Assembly: GCA_005110395.1 (NCBI GenBank) | Contig: DUDU01000108.1 | Location: 1 to 44,895, forward strand | DNA from: Candidatus Melainabacteria bacterium | GTDB lineage: Bacteria; Cyanobacteriota; Vampirovibrionia; Caenarcaniphilales; Caenarcanaceae | DNA: 44,895 bases | Reading direction: 5' to 3' | In this document: one piece after another, positions 1-10,214 of the stretch | Layout: every line of letters begins with the position of its first letter | Position numbering within the stretch: position 1 is the first letter of the stretch | The notes under the pieces: model-generated | What the model saw: the letters and a program-made list of their open reading frames with translations, nothing else | Told to the model about the DNA's origin: nothing | Database searches by the model: none | Translations under genes and position numbers: made by a program

Positions 1-88
1 CTCCATCATGTCTTTCAACACATCTGTCAAATTCATGATGATCAATCAAGCTCATTAGTTGGGCAAAAATAGTTTGAGAAATTGGCAT
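1..88 (-). CDS. Transposase N-terminus, IS4-like with DUF4372-type start (truncated by window edge)
   Basis: Minus strand from ATG at 88 reads MPISQTIFAQLMSLIDHHEFDRCVERHDG..., resembling the conserved 'FxQLxSLIPxxEFxxxVxxxxGD' start of DUF4372 IS4-like transposases. Confidence 0.7.
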   Translation of the reverse strand, partial: MPISQTIFAQLMSLIDHHEFDRCVERHDG

Positions 89-216
89 AGCTTTTCCTTT
101 GCTTGGATAACTATGAAATTCTCTCCAAAAAATATCATCCGAAGATTAAATCTCTCAAACCTCTCTTTGAATCAGCCAAAAAACACCTTTGCTAAATAGT
201 TAATGGGACACTAGTG

Positions 217-283
217 AATTGAACTCCTTTTTACTATTGACTTGTTCTGCGTTCAATTTGTCCCCTTTTTCGGATCATGGTCA
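217..283 (-). repeat. 67-bp IS terminal/upstream segment, inverted copy of 44704-44770 (66/67 identical)
   Basis: Reverse complement tgaccatgatccgaaaaaggggacaaattgaacgcagaacaagtcaatagtaaaaaggagttcaatt matches 44704-44770 with one A/G difference. Confidence 0.95.
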
Positions 284-1356
284 TAAATCCAAAGGAGGAA
301 ATAAGCCATATTCAAATACTCGATTCCGCCAATCGGAAGAGTACCTTAATCTCTCAAAAGAGCAAAGGGCAGCAAACAGCTCCTCTTGAAAAAGATATAG
401 AGACGAGAATTGCAGAAACTCAATCTGAGATCAATAGACTTGGAAATAGTACTAACCCAGCTGCTAAAGATTTAGCTCAGGGACTTAAAAAGCAATTGGC
501 AGCATACAAATTAATCTTGACAGACCTAAAGACTATAAAGACCACGGCAAGCCCTAAAGACATACCCGGACTAGTTAAGTGGGCAGGAAAAATATTCCAG
601 GAAGCAGAATCCGCTGTAATAAATGAACAAGATAGTCCATTTGATAATAACTATGCCAACACAATAATTAAGAAAATCCAAGGAAGAACAACAGCGAGCA
701 ATATACATAGGGTTATCCCAGAACTGCCTTTTTACTTTGATGTACAACTGAGCAGTAATGAAAAAGCTCAAATACACGCAGCATTTAATTCATTTATTTC
801 AACACCTTCGGGGAAAGAGCTTATTCAAAAGCTTAGGGGTAGCAATTTTAAAACCTTTCTTACAATACAAAATTTAAGAGGTGACAGTGGTGCAAATAAT
901 TCCATACTCAATATCCAGGGTCAATTGATAGGGCAAATATCTTTTAATCGGCAACATTTTAGTAGATTAGAACCCATAAAAAAGACTGAATTCCTAGCTA
1001 ACGAACTATTTGATCAATGGGGCTGGTTGCTTGCACATCAAAGTGGATCAAGCAATAGTAACGTTTCTCCGGTAGCAACATCCCAGTTTCAAATGCTGGG
1101 AATTGTATTTAATGAAAGAGTAAGAAGAGAGTTAGCCGGAGAGCGGAAGATGACGCCCCTTGAGCTGGAAGAGACGTATAGACAATTCTCAGGGTTTTAC
1201 CCACATCGATTGAGAGCTTATTCTACTTGGTATAAGCCCATAACAAACCCAGTTACTCTTAAACAAATGAATGAAGCAACTGTACTTGCAACAAATGGCA
1301 CATTCTCTAGTTCTAAAAGTTTCCACCATTATTTTTTAAGTGTAGGAGACCTATGA
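277..1356 (+). CDS. Hypothetical protein (359 aa); predicted ATG lies inside IS-derived sequence
   Basis: Long ORF; start ATG at 277 is within the IS repeat ending at 283. Confidence 0.6.
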   Translation: MVINPKEEISHIQILDSANRKSTLISQKSKGQQTAPLEKDIETRIAETQSEINRLGNSTNPAAKDLAQGLKKQLAAYKLILTDLKTIKTTASPKDIPGLVKWAGKIFQEAESAVINEQDSPFDNNYANTIIKKIQGRTTASNIHRVIPELPFYFDVQLSSNEKAQIHAAFNSFISTPSGKELIQKLRGSNFKTFLTIQNLRGDSGANNSILNIQGQLIGQISFNRQHFSRLEPIKKTEFLANELFDQWGWLLAHQSGSSNSNVSPVATSQFQMLGIVFNERVRRELAGERKMTPLELEETYRQFSGFYPHRLRAYSTWYKPITNPVTLKQMNEATVLATNGTFSSSKSFHHYFLSVGDL

Positions 1357-1661
1357 AAACTCGTTGATAAATTTGAACAATTTACTTTGGTTCTCTCATA
1401 ATGCTTTTAGCTAATACAAAAATGCAATCGAAGCATGACACAAAGAAGTTTAACTAATCAGTAGATTTGAGCTGGTTAATGTTGAGTTTTGATTGCAAGT
1501 TAGTATCAATAAGGACTCAATCACCAGCATGAGATTTAGACAAATACAACCCCAAAAGTAAGTTTTGAAATTGAATTTTTGAAATCACTCTCTCAAAAAG
1601 CTAAAGAATGTTTTAACAAGATATTCAACTGGACCTTGGATATCTTCCAGATTTTCTTCTT

Positions 1662-3161
1662 TCACGATTCTTTATCCTTCATAGCAGTAGTTCGCTTAAA
1701 CAAACTCATAACAGCATTTTTGGCTTCATCATGACGAATAATTGGTTTTGGATAATTCGCAACTGAAAACTCTAATTTATGTATTTTGGCGGGCTCAATG
1801 TTTTTCAGCTCTGGCACAAATTCTTTTATGTATTTAGCCTCTGGGTCAAACTTTCCGCTTTGCAAAGATGGATTGAATATGCGGAAATACGGTACTGCAT
1901 CAGTTCCAGTCGATGAAGCCCATTGCCAGCCTCCATTATTCGAAGCCAAATCAAAATCGAGCAAATATCTCGCAAAATGTGCCTCTCCTTTTCGCCAGTC
2001 TATCAGCAAATCTTTGGTCAAGAAAGAAGCGGTGATCATGCGCACTCGATTATGCATTAGACCAGTTTGCTTAAGCTGCCTCATTCCCGCATCCACAATC
2101 GGATAACCAGTCATACCATCAGCCCAAGCCTGAAACAGCTTTTCATCAACTCGCCACATAAGATTTTGATATTCTGGCTTAAAGGCTTTTTCTTGAACAT
2201 GTGGATAAGCCTGCAAAATCATTGAATAAAACTCGCGCCAGATCAATTCACTCAGCCATGTCTCTGCATTTTCTTTGGCTTTTGGTTCAGTTTGCGCACG
2301 CACAATATTCAAAGCCGCACGAAAACACTTTCTAATGCTCAAAGTCCCAAAACGCAAATGCGTAGATAAATTCGAAGTTGCTCTCAAATCGGGAAAATCT
2401 CTTTGATCTTTGTATGAAAGTAAATGAGTTTTTATAAAAGAATCCAATTGTTCATCAGCCGCAGCAGAACCTGCACCAACAATCAAATCCTTTGCCTCAA
2501 CAAATCCCATATCGCTTAAACTTCTTACTTGTAGAACTGGTTCATTGCGACCTGGCTTAGAAAGCTTTAGCCTAATTGACTCTATTTCCTCTTTTTGAAT
2601 CAGCCGAGAAGCCACTCCCGTACTTTTTAAATGTCTTTCAATTGGATAAGAAGCCAGAAAGTCATATTCATGATTATCAAGTGTTTTATACCAAGTTTTC
2701 TTGAAGGGGGTAAAAACAGTATATGGCTTTCCATCAGGCTTAGTAACCTCAGAAGCTTCGAAAATAATTTGATCTTTGCTTGTGAAAAACTGAATTTTTT
2801 TCTCATTTAGCTTAGCTTGCACCATCTCATCACGAGTCAAAGCCTGTGTTTCATAATCCCGATTTGTGAAAACCGCTTCAGCCGAGATAGATGATGATAA
2901 TTTCGGAATTAAATCAATTGGATCTCCATAGAAAATAAATAAATCTGATCCGAGCTTTTGAAGCTTTTCTTGAATTTCAAGTATTGATTTCCAAATAAAA
3001 GTTATACGTCTATCATCTTTGTCGGCGAGCTTACCGAGAATGTTTTCATCAAAGACAAAGACACAAGCAATTTGAGAACAATGAGTCAAAGCATTATGCA
3101 AAGCAGCATTGTCATAGAGCCTGAGATCACGCCTAAACCAAAATAAGCCTTTTGCAAACAT
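1662..3161 (-). CDS. phrB: Deoxyribodipyrimidine photolyase (cryptochrome/photolyase family)
   Basis: N-term GLFWFRRDLRLYDNAAL; C-term FAD-binding domain WLSELIWREFY, GYPIVDAGMRQLKQTGLMHNRVRMITASFLTKDLLIDWR. Confidence 0.95.
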   Translation of the reverse strand: MFAKGLFWFRRDLRLYDNAALHNALTHCSQIACVFVFDENILGKLADKDDRRITFIWKSILEIQEKLQKLGSDLFIFYGDPIDLIPKLSSSISAEAVFTNRDYETQALTRDEMVQAKLNEKKIQFFTSKDQIIFEASEVTKPDGKPYTVFTPFKKTWYKTLDNHEYDFLASYPIERHLKSTGVASRLIQKEEIESIRLKLSKPGRNEPVLQVRSLSDMGFVEAKDLIVGAGSAAADEQLDSFIKTHLLSYKDQRDFPDLRATSNLSTHLRFGTLSIRKCFRAALNIVRAQTEPKAKENAETWLSELIWREFYSMILQAYPHVQEKAFKPEYQNLMWRVDEKLFQAWADGMTGYPIVDAGMRQLKQTGLMHNRVRMITASFLTKDLLIDWRKGEAHFARYLLDFDLASNNGGWQWASSTGTDAVPYFRIFNPSLQSGKFDPEAKYIKEFVPELKNIEPAKIHKLEFSVANYPKPIIRHDEAKNAVMSLFKRTTAMKDKES

Positions 3162-3294
3162 ATGATTTTATTTTGATTCTTATACTTAATCTTTTCTTTT
3201 TGCTTTTTGCAACTGAACCCTTAAGCTTAATCTCGATTTTATCAGGCTTTAGAAAATACAAATACTGAAATTGATAATCAATAAAATCTCAAGA

Positions 3295-4665
3295 TTAACC
3301 GCCATTAGCTTTAGCGTTAACTGTTGCTAAGAGCGCTGCGGTCTGACTAATTGCTTCTCTATTGGGATGCTTTGAATTAAACCACTGCAAAATCGAGCGA
3401 GCCAAGCGAATGGGGCTGTGACGACCATTTTCATCCTGAAGCTTCGGACGCACAATTACTTCAATTCCTAAAGCCGAAATTTGATCCAAATCAATTTGTA
3501 CTGGTTTTCCTTTTTCTAAATTCCAGCTCTCTGGATCATTGATTAGCAAGGCATCAACAAGTAATGGATCTGAATGTTGATGAATAGCCTTTATAAAATC
3601 AATTGCTGAATAATTCTTGGTCTCACGATCTTGCACCAAATTGCAAACATAAAGCACTTTCGCCTTTGATTCTTTGATGGCTGTAATAATCGATGGGAAC
3701 AGCAAATTTGGAATAATAGAAGTATATAAACTGCCTGGCCCTAGAATAATCAAATCGGCTTCCTTTATTACTTCAAGCGATTCCGTGAGCGGTTCAGGCA
3801 AAGACTCACAAAAAATCCTTTTTATTCTCTGCTCATTGATTTTTTGGGCTGCTGCTTCAGGTATTTTAGATTCACCCTGAATAATAGTTCCATCTGCTAG
3901 CTCGGCGCAGAGATGAATGGCCTGCAAAGACGATGGCAGAACCTGTCCACCACTACGCAAAATACGACTAGCAACTTGAGTCGCCTTTGCCATATCTCCA
4001 TCGCATATATTACAAAGCGCTGCCAAAAAGAGATTGCCAAGACTATGACCTTTGAGTGAACCATCTTGAAAGCGATATTGAAATAGCGAAGTTGTAACTT
4101 CTTCTTCATCCGCCAGCGCCACTATGCAATTGCGGATATCACCAGGAGGAACTACTTTGAGCTCTTCGCGCAATCTACCTGAGCTCCCACCATCATCCCC
4201 CACCGTTACAATGGCTGTGATATTAGTCGAATAATGTTTAATCCCACGCAAAAGAGTTGACAGGCCAGTTCCACCACCAATTGCAACTATTTTGGGGCCT
4301 CTGCCTTTACGCCTAGCTTTTTCTAGAGATTTGAAAATTGATTGACTTGGAGTTTTATCGCTCATAGACGAGCTTTCCGAGACAGTGGCATCAATTGTTG
4401 TTTTGAGCACCCAGTAAATTGAAGCCATAATAAAACCCGCACCTGCCAGAAGAATAAGCGGGCCACTAATATGAGCAGGCATTAGATTTGCAAACCAACG
4501 CAAAAAGTGCCAAATAAAAGAACTTATTTTTGTAAGAGGTCTAAGCTCCAGAGTCAAAGTAATACCGAAGCTTATTAAGGTAATTCCAATCAGAAAAATC
4601 ACAATCCAGCGCTTCAGCCCAGGAAGAAGATATTTGCTATTAAAACGTGAACCTGCAAAGAACAT
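3295..4665 (-). CDS. yvcK: YvcK/CofD-like gluconeogenesis factor with N-terminal membrane segments
   Basis: KIVAIGGGTGLSTLLRGIKHYSTNITAIVTVGDDGGSSGRLREELKVVPPGDIRNC; LGPGSLYTSIIPNLL. Confidence 0.92.
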   Translation of the reverse strand: MFFAGSRFNSKYLLPGLKRWIVIFLIGITLISFGITLTLELRPLTKISSFIWHFLRWFANLMPAHISGPLILLAGAGFIMASIYWVLKTTIDATVSESSSMSDKTPSQSIFKSLEKARRKGRGPKIVAIGGGTGLSTLLRGIKHYSTNITAIVTVGDDGGSSGRLREELKVVPPGDIRNCIVALADEEEVTTSLFQYRFQDGSLKGHSLGNLFLAALCNICDGDMAKATQVASRILRSGGQVLPSSLQAIHLCAELADGTIIQGESKIPEAAAQKINEQRIKRIFCESLPEPLTESLEVIKEADLIILGPGSLYTSIIPNLLFPSIITAIKESKAKVLYVCNLVQDRETKNYSAIDFIKAIHQHSDPLLVDALLINDPESWNLEKGKPVQIDLDQISALGIEVIVRPKLQDENGRHSPIRLARSILQWFNSKHPNREAISQTAALLATVNAKANGG

Positions 4666-4985
4666 CTATTCAAAAATGAAAAGTCTTAATTATGGAATCC
4701 AAAATACAATTAATCTATATTAACTCAAAACATATACTCTCAATAACTTCTCTGTTTTATCGAATCTTGGGAAATCACAGTAAGCCGATTTTGAAAAGAA
4801 AGCTTTTTATTGATTCAATAAAGATTATCCAATCAATCATAATGATATTTACAAAAGTTCATCGAATACGTTTAGTCTCTTTATATCAACAAATATAATT
4901 AAGCTCTATTGCGGACAAGTTCAAAGTTGCTGAATTCAGGTAAGCTTGTCTCAAAGAAGAAGATGCCAAAGTTGAGAAACATAAA

Positions 4986-5258
4986 ATGACTACAACCAAA
5001 AAGAAAATTGAAATTTACACAACAACTCATTGTCCTTATTGCGTGAAGGCAAAAGCTTTATTTCAAAAAAAAGGAGTTGAATATATTGAAATTAACGTTG
5101 ATGATGACACTGAACGTCAAAAAATGATTCAACTCACTGGTGGCGCGAGATCCGTTCCTCAGATTTTTGCCGATGGAGAATTTTTACCTGGTGGCTGTGA
5201 TGGACTTTTTGAGAGAGAGCGCAAAGGCGAATTGAATGAAATTCTTGGCCTCAGCTAA
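4986..5258 (+). CDS. grxC: Glutaredoxin 3-like (CPYC dithiol active site)
   Basis: IEIYTTTHCPYCVKAKALFQKKGVEYIEINVDDD...GGARSVPQIFADGEFLPGGCDG. Confidence 0.93.
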   Translation: MTTTKKKIEIYTTTHCPYCVKAKALFQKKGVEYIEINVDDDTERQKMIQLTGGARSVPQIFADGEFLPGGCDGLFERERKGELNEILGLS

Positions 5259-5310
5259 ATGCAACAAATTAAAATCTGCAGTAGAAAACAAACAAAATTG
5301 GATGAGATGA

Positions 5311-5547
5311 ATGGATGAGCTAAGAGGTGATTTAGAAGACTGTGAAGAGATAGAAGAAGATCGTTATGGGGCTCGTTCCACAACTGTTGCGAGAGCCAGG
5401 CTTTGTGGTGCTTGTATTCACTACACTATCGAGAATAGGCTAATGACCAGTATTCGTTGCACTTTAGGGCTCAGACCTACCGTTGAAATGAATACTGAAA
5501 CCAGAGATTTCAAGGCTCAATGTGAGAAGTTTGAAAAGAAAGAATAA
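5311..5547 (+). CDS. Small Cys-containing protein of unknown function (78 aa)
   Basis: ORF directly downstream of grxC on the same strand; motif RLCGACIHYT...RCTLGLRP...KAQCEKFEKK. Confidence 0.65.
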   Translation: MDELRGDLEDCEEIEEDRYGARSTTVARARLCGACIHYTIENRLMTSIRCTLGLRPTVEMNTETRDFKAQCEKFEKKE

Positions 5548-5666
5548 TTGAACTTTAAAAATTTGAGGAATGTTGTTGCTAGAACAATTAAAAGCGGCAA
5601 CTGTATTTTTATTAATGAGCATAATTATCCGAGCCCGTTTTTTAATGATGTGAAAGGATTTTTTAT

Positions 5667-5921
5667 ATGTTGCTTCCTTTAATTGGCTTAAGTTTCTTTT
5701 TAACTTTTCTTTTAGAAATAGTTTTTGTCGTTTTTATTTTTACAAGTAAACGATCATTTATAAACAAAGTTGTATTTTTTCTTTTATCTCCTTTAATTTC
5801 TTTTATTGCGACCGCAATATTGATATTCATTTTATGTTTATTACTATTTCTACTCGGTGGCTTCTGTTATTTATGCGGGGAAGCTTGTCATTTTGCTTGC
5901 AACATAAGACTTGCCGACTAG
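5667..5921 (+). CDS. Small hydrophobic membrane protein with Cys-rich C-terminus
   Basis: 84 aa, very hydrophobic; ends LGGFCYLCGEACHFACNIRLAD. Confidence 0.45.
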   Translation: MLLPLIGLSFFLTFLLEIVFVVFIFTSKRSFINKVVFFLLSPLISFIATAILIFILCLLLFLLGGFCYLCGEACHFACNIRLAD

Positions 5922-6122
5922 ATGTCAAACTTGGGCTTTATGTTTCGGGAATATGGATCTCGAAAAACAAAGTAATTGCATAAACAATAAAATATGGAGG
6001 AAATGTTTCAGTTATTGTTTACATTTGGTCTGGCTTGAAGAGTCACTAGACGTTTTGCCAGTCTTTTGCAGATGTCAGATCAATCCGCAAATAATACACG
6101 TGGTTTGGATGAATGAACGCAT

Positions 6123-7316
6123 TTATTCTTGCTTTAGAAAAACCTCTTTAATTAAAATTCCGAATTTATCTCCAGCGACGACTAATTCACCTTTTGCAAT
6201 CGGTTTACCTTGAGAAGTCAAAAACAATTCACCATTTGTAACTCTGTCTATAGACAAAACGGATCCAGACTGCAAAGCCAAAATTTCTTTGAGAGTGACT
6301 TTTACATCACGAAATTCAGCTCTTAACTCAACTGGAAAATTGCTTAAAACTTCTTCTTGATCGGAATTTTCTGAACTCATTTGTTTTATTTCTTCAATTG
6401 AATGCTCATCCAAATTAATAATATGAAGCTTTTTATGATGTTTGGACTTTTTGCTTGTTTGCTTGTTTAAATTGAGACCAATTGGAATTTGGAAATTATT
6501 TTGGGTGCTAGTTAATAAATCCATTCCCAAAACCCGGAGAAAATTCCTATCACTTTGTTCTAATAAAATAAAATCTTCGGCTTCAAGTTTTGCTAAATCA
6601 GCGAGTGTCAATTTTGTCTTCCCAACCAATAAATCAAGTTTAATGGCTATATCTTCAAAGTCTTCAATTGAATGAATAGGCTCTTTTGTCAACCAATTAA
6701 AATTAGTCGCTATTCTGCGAATCGGCAAACTCAGCGCAATTTTCCCAATGCTTGGATTGTTAATACTTTGATGGGCAGAGTCATTTGGAGAATTGCCTTG
6801 ATCTTTTGTGTCGGCAAATGAAATAATCCAAATCAAATGAACAAGTGTGTTTTGCCAAGCAGCATATCGATCATTAAGCCCCTGATGAAGCAATTGAAGA
6901 TTTAGTGAGTCAATTAATTCCTGAGTAAATTCCTGAACAACTTCTTTTTCTATAGACGTCATAGTTGGACAAGTGAAATTTTTATCTTGATCTTTACCAC
7001 CCAATGATGATTTCAAAAAATTCAAAATCAAACTACTATCCATTCTTAGCTGGCAATCAGTCTCTTCTGTCCACAAGCTCCAATGACTACTAACACCATG
7101 CCATACAGATAAATCCAATTCATCAGCTATTGCAATTAATTTACAACTAACAGGCACCCCGAAAAATTCACGACAAATTGCTCCAGGATCTAAATTCAAA
7201 TCTGTCCAGCTCAATTCCATAACCATATTGCCAAAATTGGAACTGGTTTTTATTCCCAAGGCATTAACTACACTTTGAGATTTAACATGAGAAATGTTTT
7301 GTACTGCAGACGTCAT
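6123..7316 (-). CDS. FliM/FliN-like protein with C-terminal SpoA (type III export/flagellar switch) domain
   Basis: C-term VELRAEFRDVKVTLKEILALQSGSVLSIDRVTNGELFLTSQGKPIAKGELVVAGDKFGILIKEVF fits the SpoA domain pattern. Confidence 0.75.
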   Translation of the reverse strand: MTSAVQNISHVKSQSVVNALGIKTSSNFGNMVMELSWTDLNLDPGAICREFFGVPVSCKLIAIADELDLSVWHGVSSHWSLWTEETDCQLRMDSSLILNFLKSSLGGKDQDKNFTCPTMTSIEKEVVQEFTQELIDSLNLQLLHQGLNDRYAAWQNTLVHLIWIISFADTKDQGNSPNDSAHQSINNPSIGKIALSLPIRRIATNFNWLTKEPIHSIEDFEDIAIKLDLLVGKTKLTLADLAKLEAEDFILLEQSDRNFLRVLGMDLLTSTQNNFQIPIGLNLNKQTSKKSKHHKKLHIINLDEHSIEEIKQMSSENSDQEEVLSNFPVELRAEFRDVKVTLKEILALQSGSVLSIDRVTNGELFLTSQGKPIAKGELVVAGDKFGILIKEVFLKQE

Positions 7317-7589
7317 AATTTCTATTTTCCCGACTTCGCATAGAAAATCATGCTTTGGTTAGAAAAATTTGATGGAGATTATATTTTGCCAAAATTTTGT
7401 TTTGCTAAAAATATCTAAATACAATCAACTTTAATATTTACAGAAGAATCAATTGTGATTTTAGTTAAACTTAGGTTAAAATTAGTGTTACGCAAACTAA
7501 TAATATTTATTTATAAAAGCTGATTAAGTTTTTCTTTTAATAATCTCCAAATCAATAAGAAGAAATAGTCGTTCAATCATAAATTATCT

Positions 7590-8753
7590 ATGGGCGTAGG
7601 AATAATAGGCGGAATAAGATCTGGGACGGCAGCACTTACGGTTCCACTTTCTCTGGCTTGGGGTGCTGCTAGTGTCTTGGCTCATAATAAGCCTAAACAG
7701 AGTAATAATCTAACTGATTGTTTGTCACAGTATGAACATTTAATTGCAGCTTCCCTTTTTGGAACAGTGGCAACTTCGGCTTTTCTAAATATGTATCCCT
7801 TGAGGACTTTGTTTTTTGGATTAGCTTCCATCGCTTCACTATTTGGCTATTTGTCTAACGATAAGCCTAGTAATGGGGAAAAGAAATCTTCACCACCATC
7901 AAATATTGAATGGCTTGAGGCTTGCATTATTGGATGTCTTGGACTTGCGGCCATTTCAAAAGGCAATATTCTTGGGATGCCTCTTCAGGAAAGATTAGCG
8001 AATCACAGTCTAGAATTTCCAAAAGTCAATAATTTCAAAAAGATTGCTAAAGCTTGGACAAATAATTTAGGAGCAGAAATGAATATTCTCGGATGGAATA
8101 TAAAGAATTCTCCTTTGCTGCTTCGAGATTTCTTTGTTGGTGTTGGGAGCGGTGTCAAGAACATTATTAGTCCATCTCCAGAACTTCGGAATTTGGGTGC
8201 TTTGAATCGATTTCGTGGAGCGATTGAAACTAATGCACCCAATTGTTATAGAGGAGCTTTTCAGATAACTGGATTGATGAGACTAAGCGCTTTTGGCCTT
8301 TTGCTCACCTCACTCTTGGCAGATAAAGATAAAGATAAAGATTCATCAATCAGTGAATTAGCCAATAAAGCCAATGAAACTCCATCAATATCCAAACCAA
8401 TTAGCAAAAGAGCAAAGAGTTTCCCTTCAGCAAGTAATACAAATGAAACAAATTCTCCACAAAATACTATTCAGCCCGAGGAGCATAAGCAGCATATACT
8501 TTCCCAAGTTGCTTCCTGGATAATTAGTTTCAGCTTGATACCAGCTGCCATCTCTGCTCTGAGTAGAAATAGCAAATGGGGTAATATTCCCAATCTTTTA
8601 TTCAATGCCTCTTCATTGCTAGCTATACCTGGCTTAGGTCTGAAACTCTTTCCAATCGGAGACTTTGGACAAGTAGCTGGAGCTCTAAGTACTAAATTGT
8701 TAATTGCAATACAAATGTTTGCTTATGCACTTTCAGGTTTAATGAGAAAGTGA
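7590..8753 (+). CDS. Hypothetical membrane protein (387 aa)
   Basis: Long ORF with several hydrophobic segments; no family recognised. Confidence 0.6.
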   Translation: MGVGIIGGIRSGTAALTVPLSLAWGAASVLAHNKPKQSNNLTDCLSQYEHLIAASLFGTVATSAFLNMYPLRTLFFGLASIASLFGYLSNDKPSNGEKKSSPPSNIEWLEACIIGCLGLAAISKGNILGMPLQERLANHSLEFPKVNNFKKIAKAWTNNLGAEMNILGWNIKNSPLLLRDFFVGVGSGVKNIISPSPELRNLGALNRFRGAIETNAPNCYRGAFQITGLMRLSAFGLLLTSLLADKDKDKDSSISELANKANETPSISKPISKRAKSFPSASNTNETNSPQNTIQPEEHKQHILSQVASWIISFSLIPAAISALSRNSKWGNIPNLLFNASSLLAIPGLGLKLFPIGDFGQVAGALSTKLLIAIQMFAYALSGLMRK

Positions 8754-9686
8754 AGTATGAAATTCAATGAGAGTAGAATCTTTCAACAACCCTGAAGAAG
8801 CTTGGTATTTAAGATTGGAAAAGGCAATATTGTTTCTGAAAAAGATATTATTTTCGCTCCAGCTTCCAGATGAGTCTAAACAACCCAAAGACTCTCTTTC
8901 TAGTGATTGAAATATTTCCTGCGAAAGATGAAAGAAGGCAAATCTACGATTAAAGCTCATTTTGATCCCGAGCATAAAGCCGCTCTCAGCAAATTCGGAC
9001 AACAAATTTGAATCTAAACGAATTGAAAGAATATGAGCAGAGTTTTCTTTATGGCTTACAAAATCTTCTTTGCGGAAGAACATTCTAACGGTTTGCGAAT
9101 TGGATGATTCAACAAAATCAATTTCAGACGGACTAAGAGACTTGATTCCATAACGTCTTTGTCTGGCAAGTTTTGAATATAGACTGAGCGTGGTGTTTTT
9201 AGCTAATCGATAAAAATAATATGACAATTGATATTTGAGCTTCCAATCTTTGGTGGCATTGACTAAAAATCGCTCTATGTCATCCCAAATATCTTTACCA
9301 ATAAAATAGCTTCCTGCAACTGAAATAATAGATTGAACAGAAAATAAATCGCTGGGTTTGAGCCAGAGAAATATGCAAGCAATTAACAAGCCAAGCGAAA
9401 TACCAAATATATTATTTGCAATTTGTTCAATTTTTTCGCAAACCGATCGATAGCTTCCAACCGCATCATGCATGTACTCTTCAAATGGACTTATCACAAA
9501 GCTTTTTGAGGAAACCTTGCGACTATATGGATATAAAACTACATGCAATTCAAAGGAGTCAAAGCCAAATAACTTATTCGGAGAGTCTAATTCAAGATCA
9601 TAAATATAAGGAAATTTGTCATTTTGAATTAATTTGACTTTGAGATTTTCTGCTCTTTTGAATAATCCGCTCAATTGTGAATTCAA
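8739..9686 (-). CDS. Hypothetical membrane protein (315 aa)
   Basis: Long ORF, central TM region IFGISLGLLIACIFLWL; convergent 15-nt overlap with the upstream-strand gene. Confidence 0.6.
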   Translation of the reverse strand: MNSQLSGLFKRAENLKVKLIQNDKFPYIYDLELDSPNKLFGFDSFELHVVLYPYSRKVSSKSFVISPFEEYMHDAVGSYRSVCEKIEQIANNIFGISLGLLIACIFLWLKPSDLFSVQSIISVAGSYFIGKDIWDDIERFLVNATKDWKLKYQLSYYFYRLAKNTTLSLYSKLARQRRYGIKSLSPSEIDFVESSNSQTVRMFFRKEDFVSHKENSAHILSIRLDSNLLSEFAESGFMLGIKMSFNRRFAFFHLSQEIFQSLERESLGCLDSSGSWSENNIFFRNNIAFSNLKYQASSGLLKDSTLIEFHTSLSH

Positions 9687-10080
9687 ACCTTTTAACTTTT
9701 CTATTATGCTAAATCAAATCTCCGACTATTCGGCATATTTCAAAACGAAAGATCTTGAGGCTTTAAGCTTTAAGCAAGTTAACTTGAGCAGCTCTTCAAC
9801 ATAAATTTATTTTTCTCAAATTTAATCAATATCAAAAATCTCCGCCGCTTTACAAAGACTTACAGAAAATTCTCTACAAATGCCTATTCAAAACGCCTTA
9901 TAGCTCAATGATTTGATGAATAAGAAATTTTATTCTTAGATTTCTTATCAAAACATTTACGCTTAATGTCTTTTCATGATAATTTTGACTGGCTGAGAAA
10001 TTAGCTCTAAAGTTGATTTTGTTTTTAATACTAATTGAATAGTTCTGAATCTCAATTAGTCTGCGACAATATTGAGTTAT

Positions 10081-10155
10081 GCCGGTGTAGCTCAGCGGTA
10101 GAGCAGCGGTTTTGTAAACCGCTGGTCGGGGGTTCAATTCCCTTCACCGGCTCCA
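10081..10155 (+). tRNA. tRNA-Thr (anticodon TGT), CCA encoded
   Basis: gccggtg/caccggc acceptor stem, D arm, anticodon loop tttgtaa, TpsiC ggttcaattcc, TCCA 3' end. Confidence 0.95.
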
Positions 10156-10214
10156 TCAATCTTGATAGTATCTTTCTATCACCACTGAATGTTTAAGCCA
10201 ATTCAGTGATTTCT

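Noticed and set aside
5911-6213. 100-aa plus ORF
   Set aside because: Overlaps the 3' end of the SpoA-domain gene and the previous ORF; no recognisable features
9898-10137. 79-aa minus ORF
   Set aside because: Overlaps the tRNA-Thr gene; spurious
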